Assembly (NCBI GenBank): GCA_043808035.1
Contig: JAZDFH010000072.1
Span: 1 to 20,495 of the forward strand
Length of the DNA stretch: 20,495 nucleotides
Direction of reading: 5' to 3'
DNA from: JAZDFH01 sp043808035
GTDB taxonomy: Bacteria > Patescibacteriota > Minisyncoccia > UBA6257 > Colwellbacteraceae
The first letter of the stretch is position 1; the number at the start of each line of letters is the position of its first letter. A program made the position numbers and the translations under genes. The notes under the pieces were generated by a model, which did not search any database, was not told where the DNA came from, and saw nothing but the letters and a program-made list of their open reading frames with translations. Positions 14,963-20,495 of this stretch are shown in pieces.

Positions 14963-15391
14963 TTACAAATTTTTAATAATTTTATTTTTGACTTGTTGCA
15001 GTATGTCATCGGGAACCTGCGGGTATCTTTGTAATAACGGATCAGGCTCAAAGGTGTCTACCCATTCAATGCCTGCAAAATTTCTTGGTGTTTGATATCG
15101 TGGAATAATGTGGAAATGAGTATGCTTGTCTTTCATCATAAGCATGAGCCAGTTGATTTTGTCGTAGGAGAAACTTTGTTTGAGAGATTTTTCAATACCT
15201 TTTATAACGTAGGTAAGCTCTGTCATTTCTTCGGGTGTGATATCGGAAAAATTTTCCAAATGTTTTTTGGTTATGGCAACGCAATTACCCAACGTTGTGT
15301 TTCTATTTCTAATCAAAAGTTCCCAATGTTTATACTCTTTAATTAAATTGTTCTTTTTATCGAAAATTTCGAAGATATTACAACAATCCAT
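14963..15391 (-). CDS. HIT-family nucleotide hydrolase or transferase
   Basis: A 142-aa protein with the histidine-triad motif HTHFHII (H90, H92, H94 counted from this start), the catalytic centre of HIT enzymes that cleave nucleoside phosphate bonds. The pattern NTTLGNCVAITKKHLENFSD upstream matches the family's nucleotide-binding side. The frame is open 14 codons further upstream. I chose ATG 15391 because an extended -10 promoter lies 7 bases before it and the family-like sequence begins there. Substrate unknown; Nudix and P-loop genes lie nearby. Confidence 0.85.
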   Translation of the reverse strand: MDCCNIFEIFDKKNNLIKEYKHWELLIRNRNTTLGNCVAITKKHLENFSDITPEEMTELTYVIKGIEKSLKQSFSYDKINWLMLMMKDKHTHFHIIPRYQTPRNFAGIEWVDTFEPDPLLQRYPQVPDDILQQVKNKIIKNL

Positions 15392-15398
15392 AGTTATT

Positions 15399-15427
15399 AT
15401 TTTATCAAAATTTATAATTACTGAAAA
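15399..15427 (-). promoter_or_regulatory. Promoter of the HIT gene, predicted leaderless
   Basis: Minus strand: TG-A-TAAAAT extended -10 (box at 15399-15404), with TTTTCA at 15422-15427 as -35 after a 17-base spacer. The -10 ends 7 bases before ATG 15391, so transcription would begin at the start codon. Confidence 0.5.
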
Positions 15428-15480
15428 ATTCAATATACCTTATTCAAAATGCATTATCGGTGAGGGATAACTATTAGTAA

Positions 15481-15912
15481 TTAAATGCCAAAAAATAGTT
15501 TTATGCAACTATCAAGGTCTTCAATGAGTGGTAAGGTTAATGCGTCTTTTGGCGAAATCCATTGAGCATCCTTATGTTCACTCTCTCTGATTATAATTTT
15601 GGCTTTTTTAATGAGAAGGGCGTGAAATATGTGATAGACAAAATCATAATCGGGGAATGTGACGTAAACCGTTAAAAAGAACTGTATTTCTTTTCGGGGG
15701 ATTACCAATCCTGTTTCTTCCATGGTTTCACGGTAAGTGGTATCAAGCGGACTTTCTCCTTCGTGAATTTTTCCGGAAGGAATTCCCCATGTATCACCTT
15801 GGGGCTTATGATTGTGCCGATGGAGCACAATGATTTCACCGTTACATTGGACGAAATTGCCGGCAGCTTCAAATTTTGGACTGAAATCTTTTGGCTTTTT
15901 TTGATATATCAT
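15481..15912 (-). CDS. Nudix hydrolase
   Basis: A 143-aa protein with a complete Nudix box at residues 47-69: G47-x5-E53-x7-R61-E62-x2-E65-E66-x-G68-L69. It binds Mg and hydrolyses a nucleoside diphosphate linked to another group. HRHNHKPQGDTWGIPSGKI before the box is typical of MutT-like family members. The substrate cannot be told from sequence. It starts 20 bases after the DUF3795 stop codon and is probably transcribed with it. Confidence 0.9.
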   Translation of the reverse strand: MIYQKKPKDFSPKFEAAGNFVQCNGEIIVLHRHNHKPQGDTWGIPSGKIHEGESPLDTTYRETMEETGLVIPRKEIQFFLTVYVTFPDYDFVYHIFHALLIKKAKIIIRESEHKDAQWISPKDALTLPLIEDLDSCIKLFFGI

Positions 15913-15932
15913 AAAATGTACTGGATCTGCTC

Positions 15933-16319
15933 TTACTTATACTGTTTAATATACGCTTCAATGCGTAACTCTTTCAATTTTTTATTGTTTTCTAAGAATT
16001 GAGGGGTTAGTTTTTTACAAGTATCAAGATTGGGACACTTCCAACAACCAATTATTGCATGTTCATCGCAGCATGCTTTTATCGGACAGGTTGTGGACTT
16101 TCCACCACCTTCGCGGCAAACCTTTTTACATTCGAGGGCGATTAATTTTTCTAGAATTGGTTTGATGTCGGGAGACTTTTGCAAAAAATCGGCTCCTTTG
16201 TCTTGAGCAGTCTCCAATTCAACAAGTAATTGTTTGGCTGCAGCCGCAATTTTCATTTTGTAGCATTTTGGGCAATATAGTCCGCAGTAGGCAATAGACT
16301 TTAGATTTTTAGAAGACAT
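15933..16319 (-). CDS. DUF3795-type cysteine-rich protein
   Basis: A 128-aa protein with many paired cysteines: YCGLYCPKC (about residues 11-19), then CKKVCREGGG, TTCPIKACC and GCWKCPNLDTC. The opening motif and Cys pattern match DUF3795, a family of unknown function that probably binds metal (zinc or an Fe-S cluster). On the minus strand a weak -10-like TATTTT ends 6 bases before the ATG, so this too may be leaderless. It leads a short operon with the Nudix gene. Confidence 0.82.
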   Translation of the reverse strand: MSSKNLKSIAYCGLYCPKCYKMKIAAAAKQLLVELETAQDKGADFLQKSPDIKPILEKLIALECKKVCREGGGKSTTCPIKACCDEHAIIGCWKCPNLDTCKKLTPQFLENNKKLKELRIEAYIKQYK

Positions 16320-16383
16320 TTTACTAAAATAATTTCTTTATTATTTGAATATCGAATTCAATGTTTAGCGTGTTTTAAAAAAT

Positions 16384-16953
16384 TTATTTTCCCATCAATT
16401 TGATTAACTCTTCTTCCGCTTTTTTAGTATCGTTAAATGTTTTATAGCCGTATTTATCAGCTTCTTGTTTATACATCTCTCCTTCGTGCACAAAAAACCA
16501 TGTTGCTTCTTTTTTTTGCAAATCATGTGTTTTACCCCAACGAGGATCTTTATTACATCTTTCAAATACGGTCTGTTCAGAATCTCCCAGTAAAACAATA
16601 CCCGGAAAATCCAAGTCTTGATGTGCCAAATGAGGCAAAATGTTTACCCCTTCAAAAATAGCAGACTGATCATTTTTTTGGATGTCGTGAATTTTTTCTA
16701 CAATTGTTGGCCAAAACGCCTCAGATTGTTTTACTAAATTGTTCCAATGTTCTTGTGGTGTTACATTTTCCCAATATTTATTTTCATCCTTTTCGCAAAA
16801 AAAATTTATCCAAGGTTCAATGTCTGGGTTTTTCCCCATCTGATTTCTTAATTTGTCGATATCAACATGAATGCAGCCTGTCTTTTGTGCAACTTTTTTG
16901 GACAGATAACTTTTTCCTGCTGTTGGTATCCCGCTGATAAATACGTATTTCAT
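16384..16953 (-). CDS. P-loop kinase-like protein
   Basis: A 189-aa P-loop NTPase. The Walker A motif is GIPTAGKS (residues 8-15), followed by a DIDKLRNQM segment at about 31-39 where small-molecule kinases bind their acceptor. FEGVNILPHL (about 99-108) is the strand-loop typical of AAA_33-type and 2-phosphoglycerate-kinase-like proteins, and NKDPRWGKTHDLQKK is a probable basic lid. A TATAAT lies at 16989-16994 on the minus strand, 35 bases upstream of the ATG. The phosphate acceptor is unknown. Confidence 0.8.
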   Translation of the reverse strand: MKYVFISGIPTAGKSYLSKKVAQKTGCIHVDIDKLRNQMGKNPDIEPWINFFCEKDENKYWENVTPQEHWNNLVKQSEAFWPTIVEKIHDIQKNDQSAIFEGVNILPHLAHQDLDFPGIVLLGDSEQTVFERCNKDPRWGKTHDLQKKEATWFFVHEGEMYKQEADKYGYKTFNDTKKAEEELIKLMGK

Positions 16954-17084
16954 AAAAATAGATTATTTAAAATATTTCAATATTGTATATTATACGCTTT
17001 ATATTGAGCTTGGACATTAAAGCAGCAGACGTGAAAGATAAAATTAAAGGCCCAATTAAACAAACGGAATAAAATCTCACTCTT

Positions 17085-18134
17085 CTATGAAACGACACAT
17101 TCTCTCAAAATCCTGTTATAGAATTCGTATTTTTTTCTTTGATATTCTTTGTAAGACAAACTTTTCGTTTTATTCTTAATTTCTTCATATTCTTTCAATA
17201 AACAGGGATTATTTTTTAACAAATGAAACACAGTAATTTGTGCTTTGGTAGTGTCGGCTGTCGGATCTGTCAACCAAACGCTTACACTGAATCCGTTTTT
17301 TTGAAAATCCCAACTGATGGAATTTTTACCGATTCTTGTTGGTTCACCAAATAATTTTTTAAAATTATCAATATGTTTCGGCTGTTCAGACTTACTGCAA
17401 AAAGCGTTTATATCAATGTCTTCTTGCCCTGCGATTTTGAGCGGCAGGGATCCCACTAACAAAATCTCTAAAGTTGGTTCAAGACCTTTTATTTCGGTGA
17501 TAATTTGATTCGCTGTTTCAAGCCCCCGAGGATTCCATGGCTTTATCACAATAGTCTTATCGTCGGGGATAGATGCCAGATATTTTATTTGTCCTGCGGT
17601 AAGCGGGAGATCTTTCCTTGCCATTTTTAACGTTTCGATAATAAATTCTTCTTTATTTTTCGTATATGTCTTACGATCGTCAGCGTATTTTGCGGCCAGT
17701 CTTTCTTTTAATGCAGCATATTGTTTGGCGCGTACGGGATTTTTATGAAGATAATCGCGAAAGAGCACGTCATTTTCCCATTGTTTGTTCCCATAGACTG
17801 TTACGTGGACATAGTGAGTACGCTTCACTTCAGACCCTTTTACATACAGTTCCTCCCATTTTAATTGTTTTTGGGCGGATGGTCGATTTTTATATCCCAA
17901 TTTTTCAAACTGGTTTTTCATATCTCGCGCAATTCCCAAAGATGCAACGCCGAGATTGATATCAATAATCGGCTTTGCGGGGATGTTGGAGATTGCCGTA
18001 CTCCCAATATGTTCAATGGCGATAATCGTGTCGCCGAATGTGTTTTGAAGAAGTTGTTTCTCTTCTTCAAAAAGTTCTGTCCATTTTGGATTGTGCGGAA
18101 CTAGTTTCACCGTCCCTCTCTTGAGTCCAATCAT
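17085..18134 (-). CDS. GrpB-family protein fused to a second nucleotidyltransferase domain
   Basis: A 349-aa protein with two nucleotidyltransferase-like halves. Residues 1-170 match the GrpB family (RGTVKLVPHNPKW, then EHIGSTAISNIPAKPIIDI with G44-S45-T46 and D58). Residues 190-349 contain a second pattern, LLVGSLPLKIAGQEDIDI (G228-S229, D239, D241), ending in a helical segment like that of GrpB proteins. GrpB proteins are normally about 170 aa, so this is double length. I start at ATG 18134, which matches the family N-terminus and has GGAAGG 4 bases upstream; ATG 18146 is also possible. The role of GrpB proteins is poorly known. Confidence 0.82.
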   Translation of the reverse strand: MIGLKRGTVKLVPHNPKWTELFEEEKQLLQNTFGDTIIAIEHIGSTAISNIPAKPIIDINLGVASLGIARDMKNQFEKLGYKNRPSAQKQLKWEELYVKGSEVKRTHYVHVTVYGNKQWENDVLFRDYLHKNPVRAKQYAALKERLAAKYADDRKTYTKNKEEFIIETLKMARKDLPLTAGQIKYLASIPDDKTIVIKPWNPRGLETANQIITEIKGLEPTLEILLVGSLPLKIAGQEDIDINAFCSKSEQPKHIDNFKKLFGEPTRIGKNSISWDFQKNGFSVSVWLTDPTADTTKAQITVFHLLKNNPCLLKEYEEIKNKTKSLSYKEYQRKKYEFYNRILRECVVS

Positions 18135-18206
18135 AGTACCTTCCATCTTAGCAGGGGAATGGTATCTAAGCCAAGCTTGCTTGAATAGAAAGGGCTAACC
18201 TGCTTT

Positions 18207-18533
18207 CTACTTTATGATTTTTTTACCGACCGAACCTTCAAAAAGACGAAATGAAGGACGTTTCTCTTTTTTATACAGAAAAGGAGCACCAAGAACGTGC
18301 TTACATTTCGTACAAGTAAAAAGCGGTAGCTCTTTAAAAGGTGTCCTCTCAAGCCCCACAAGCGTTTCCGGAGCAATAATTCTGTCCAGGTACATCCGTT
18401 TCAAAGACCCATGACCATCTTTTTGATACAGAGCGACAAAGGTGGCGCATTGCGAACAAGATAATTCCAATAACTTCGAATAACCTCCCCGCGCTCTTTT
18501 ATATTTATCTCTTTTTAATTCGATTTCTCTCAT
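18207..18533 (-). CDS. Zinc-ribbon-like hypothetical protein
   Basis: A 108-aa basic protein with two Cys pairs, CSQC (C26, C29) and CTKC (C74, C77), spaced like a split zinc ribbon. The N-terminus is highly basic (KRDKYKRARGGYSK), which would suit nucleic-acid binding. A hairpin TAGAAAG/CTTTCTA overlaps the stop codon on the minus strand but lacks a T-run. No named family is recognised. Confidence 0.72.
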   Translation of the reverse strand: MREIELKRDKYKRARGGYSKLLELSCSQCATFVALYQKDGHGSLKRMYLDRIIAPETLVGLERTPFKELPLFTCTKCKHVLGAPFLYKKEKRPSFRLFEGSVGKKIIK

Positions 18534-18570
18534 GGGATTGAGTGAAAGGGGAGTAATGTTACCAACTATG

Positions 18571-19321
18571 TTATTTTTGAAACACGAAAAGATGTTCGTG
18601 CATTATTAGTAAGAAATTTGACTCTTTTGATTTTTTAACCCAAAAACCAGTTGCTTTACAATTAAATTGTCTCTTAATTATATCTTCTTTCAAAACAAAT
18701 CCCACTTTCAAGAATCTATCCATAACTTTAAAGGCGAGTGGTTGGTACATTTTATTTCTTCGTGTATCGCCCATGAGAATAGCGCAAAACTTTTCTGGTT
18801 TTAATACCCGATATAATTCTTTTGCTACTTTTTCTATTTCATCAACAAAAACGTCTATGTCATGTATTCCTGATAAATCTTCTTTAATCTTGCCCTCACT
18901 ATATTTTAATATCTACATACGGAGGATGAGTTAAAACGAAATCAATCTCATTGTCCTTAATAAAGCTTATATCTCTCGCATCACATTTCATAATCCGCTG
19001 TTTCGTTTTGTTATCAACTTCAAATTTCAGTGATTTTCTTGTTCTCTCTAATACTTCTTCATTAACATCAATACAAGTAATATGACGATTTAATATTTTT
19101 GCTTCTATGGCTGTAGTGCCACCACCAATCATACAATCAAGCAAGTGATCTTTTTCTTTCGAATATCGTAAAATAAGATTACGAACCACTTCAGGTGACC
19201 AGTTCCCGCGCCAATCAGATTTATGCGTAGCCCAGTTACCACGACGAGGAAAAGCCCAAACTGTTGTGCATTCCATATCAAAATTATCTGGATGAAGTTT
19301 TAATTCTTTCTTTTTAGGCAT
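18571..19321 (-). pseudogene. Frameshifted DNA methyltransferase (N4-C or N6-A)
   Basis: Two frames make up one DNA methylase. The first, 140 codons from ATG 19321 to 18899, has motif I, LLDCMIGGGTT (S-adenosylmethionine binding), and motif IV, THPPY (catalytic), typical of N4-cytosine or N6-adenine methylases. It breaks in VDIKI. The next frame resumes at once with KYSEGKIKEDLSGIHDIDVF and runs to 18571, ending in MHEHLFVFQK. The span of 751 bases is one over a multiple of three. Relatives usually read PPYxDIIKYS, so a 2-base loss near 18903-18912 (or a 1-base gain) explains it. As drawn it should be inactive. It is 4 bases downstream of the 94-aa gene. Confidence 0.8.
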
Positions 19322-19325
19322 ATTT

Positions 19326-19610
19326 CTAAACTAATTTAAGAAGACAAGGTTTTTCATGTTCAAAAGAAAAATTTAGTAAGGAAAATGGGCTAAGACTTTT
19401 AATATATTTCAACATATCACTTTCTAACTCAAATTTTACTAATTCAACATTTTTAATTACTTCATGCTCTCGTTTTGTTTTGAATGGTGTAAAATACTTA
19501 TCCCAGTTTTTCTTTCCTGACATCAACAAATTATTCCATTGTTTATCTGTTAAATATTCAGGACTATCTATAAAATATATTTCCTCATAAAACACCTTTT
19601 TTATTTTCAT
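19326..19610 (-). CDS. Hypothetical 94-aa protein of the restriction-modification locus
   Basis: A 94-aa, charged, probably soluble protein without a recognised motif or Cys pair. It overlaps the end of the HTH gene by 26 bases and ends 4 bases before the methyltransferase start, so all three probably come from one transcript. It could be an accessory protein of the locus or, paired with the HTH protein, part of a toxin-antitoxin unit. Neither is shown by the sequence. Confidence 0.6.
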   Translation of the reverse strand: MKIKKVFYEEIYFIDSPEYLTDKQWNNLLMSGKKNWDKYFTPFKTKREHEVIKNVELVKFELESDMLKYIKSLSPFSLLNFSFEHEKPCLLKLV

Positions 19611-19800
19611 TTTTCTTTTCTAATAAAATTGATAATTTAAATCCCAAGAAATCTAATATTTTTATTAAAGACTTGTTATTTAAGTTAGATGTCTTTATAG
19701 CTTTATAAAAATTAACTCGGTTGATTTTTAGTGGTCGATAAATATCAACTGGCTTAATCTTTTTTTTAGCTATTATTTTTTTTATTTCATCTTCTAACAT
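19585..19800 (-). CDS. Small XRE-like HTH regulator, possible controller protein
   Basis: A 71-aa basic protein. Residues about 10-60 fit a helix-turn-helix of the XRE type (KIKPVDIYRPLKINRVNFYK, then NLNNKSLIKILDFLGFKL), the fold of restriction-modification controller proteins and many antitoxins. Its ATG lies 4 bases after a TATAAT box. A perfect inverted repeat overlaps the promoter, as expected for autoregulation. Downstream are the 94-aa gene and the methyltransferase; upstream is the nuclease-like gene. Confidence 0.65.
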   Translation of the reverse strand: MLEDEIKKIIAKKKIKPVDIYRPLKINRVNFYKAIKTSNLNNKSLIKILDFLGFKLSILLEKKNENKKGVL

Positions 19801-19804
19801 GTTA

Positions 19805-19834
19805 ATTATATCAAACTTTGTTAATAACTGTCAA
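19805..19834 (-). promoter_or_regulatory. Near-consensus sigma-70 promoter of the HTH gene, predicted leaderless
   Basis: Minus strand: -35 TTGACA (19829-19834), 18-base spacer, TGA-TATAAT extended -10 (box at 19805-19810). Both hexamers are perfect consensus. The -10 ends 4 bases before the ATG at 19800, so there is no room for a Shine-Dalgarno. Confidence 0.8.
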
Positions 19835-19859
19835 CTAATTAGTATACAGTTATTAACAA
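19818..19859. repeat. Perfect 14-bp inverted repeat overlapping the HTH promoter
   Basis: TTGTTAATAACTGT (19818-19831) and its exact reverse complement (19846-19859) flank a 14-base spacer. One arm covers part of the -35 and the spacer of the HTH promoter; the other lies just upstream. It is well placed as a repressor or controller-protein operator. It also follows directly after the nuclease-like gene's stop, so a role in mRNA 3'-end structure is possible. Confidence 0.7.
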
Positions 19860-20342
19860 TTATTTTATTTCTAAAATGTATTTCTTGCTTCTTGATATTC
19901 TCATTCCAATATTTGATTCGGAAATATCATGTATAAAATCATATGCCCAATATTCAATGCCAGTTTTATTTGTTTCGGATAATAAAACCAATGAATACAC
20001 CTTCTTGTTTTTTAATAATTTCTCCCATTTAAGCATCGGTAATAATGCCTGATTAATATCAAAATCATTTTGAATAAAGGAACTCTTCATTTCAACAATC
20101 ACAACAGTATCCGGCCATTCAAAACCGCCATCTATCTCAATTTGAGCTTTTTCCATATCAACATCATTTACACCAACAATAATATGTATTCCGGCTTTCT
20201 GACGACCACCAGTGAACAATACCCCTTTTTCTTTAAGGTTATAAAAATCAGCAATTATACCTGCATGATTTGCAATTGCCAGAAGAGTAGTTTCACCAGG
20301 ATTCGTTTTTGTACTCATTGTTTCTTTAATGCCCGCAATCAT
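19860..20342 (-). CDS. Short PD-(D/E)XK nuclease-like protein, probably a truncated type II restriction enzyme
   Basis: A 160-aa protein from ATG 20342; TTG 20366 and a later ATG at 20318 are other possible starts, and a TAA lies directly before the TTG. The core IEIDGGFEWPDTVVIVEMKS has the spacing of a PD-(D/E)XK nuclease site (D in WPD, then E-M-K). FDINQALLPMLKWEKL and YWAYDF follow, a layout seen in type II restriction enzymes. Such enzymes are usually 250-400 aa, so the N-terminal part is probably missing. It sits directly behind a transposase tail and upstream of the HTH and methyltransferase genes. Confidence 0.55.
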   Translation of the reverse strand: MIAGIKETMSTKTNPGETTLLAIANHAGIIADFYNLKEKGVLFTGGRQKAGIHIIVGVNDVDMEKAQIEIDGGFEWPDTVVIVEMKSSFIQNDFDINQALLPMLKWEKLLKNKKVYSLVLLSETNKTGIEYWAYDFIHDISESNIGMRISRSKKYILEIK

Positions 20343-20362
20343 TCCATCGGTTAAACTAGTAC

Positions 20363-20495
20363 TCAATTAACTTGATTATGTCTATCATATTTAAACACGT
20401 TTCTGGCATCTTCTTTCGTAAATTTCCAATTAATTTTAGCTTGCTTTTCATTTCTTGCTTTCTGCCATGCCAAAATATTTCTTGCTAGCATAATT
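20363..20495 (-). mobile_element. C-terminal end of an IS630-like transposase (partial at window edge)
   Basis: An open frame enters from the right edge and ends at TGA 20363-20365. It encodes 43 residues including LARNILAWQKARNEKQAKIN followed by WKFTKEDARN. This resembles the C-terminus of IS630-family DDE transposases (AWxxxRN...INWxFTxxDAR). The usual KLxxLYP tail is replaced by other residues, so the end may be disrupted. The rest lies outside the window and no terminal inverted repeat was identified. Confidence 0.5.

Noticed and set aside
18186..18209. TAGAAAG/CTTTCTA hairpin as terminator of the zinc-ribbon gene
   Set aside because: It overlaps the stop codon and has no T-run after it on the minus strand.
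1..20495. CRISPR array
   Set aside because: No regularly spaced direct repeats were seen; the only tandem units are the two palindromes at 563-628.

Overview
This window looks like chromosomal DNA from a bacterium with a small, AT-rich genome. I infer the Candidate Phyla Radiation (Patescibacteria), from many short single-copy proteins of families frequent there, a half-length MFS protein, unrecognised membrane and secreted proteins, and few clear Shine-Dalgarno sites. No ribosomal RNA or phylogenetic marker is present, so the phylum is not proven. Standard code fits. Nearly every gene is on the minus strand; the one clear plus-strand gene is a radical SAM enzyme.

Layout. Positions 1-786 hold no protein gene: terminators, a tRNA-Arg with anticodon GCG, and two decayed tRNA-Arg-like copies interrupted by GC-rich palindromic sequence. 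Positions 787-4168 are a membrane-protein operon (677-aa mosaic protein, DUF1189 protein, small PH-like protein). Positions 4237-6460 hold a small hypothetical protein, an anchored Cys-rich protein, and a fusion of a SpoT-type HD domain to a MazG-like NTP pyrophosphohydrolase. Next are a half-size MFS protein and ornithine carbamoyltransferase (6542-8085), then the B12-binding radical SAM protein (8391-9884, +), convergent with an HtrA-like protease that lacks PDZ domains (10082-11038).

Positions 11039-11283 carry a cluster of palindromes, one a perfect 38-bp palindrome. Positions 11284-13432 form a tight operon: AlaX-type alanyl-tRNA editing protein, four-helix membrane protein, flavodoxin, DUF5680 protein. 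Positions 13479-18533 are a string of small genes: DUF218/YdcF, a frameshifted conserved gene, an anchored hypothetical protein, HIT, Nudix, DUF3795, a P-loop kinase, a GrpB-nucleotidyltransferase double protein, and a zinc-ribbon protein.

Positions 18571-20495 look like a decaying type II restriction-modification locus: a frameshifted DNA methyltransferase, an unknown 94-aa protein, a small HTH regulator under a near-consensus promoter with a perfect 14-bp inverted repeat, a short PD-(D/E)XK nuclease-like protein, and the end of an IS630-like transposase.

Several genes have a -10 box ending 4-7 bases before the ATG, predicting leaderless mRNAs. Only two genes (starts 8391 and 5484) have a strong Shine-Dalgarno. 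I see no complete undescribed multi-gene system. The best leads are the HD/NTP-pyrophosphohydrolase fusion, the interrupted tRNA-like copies, the 38-bp palindrome and the wrecked restriction-modification locus.
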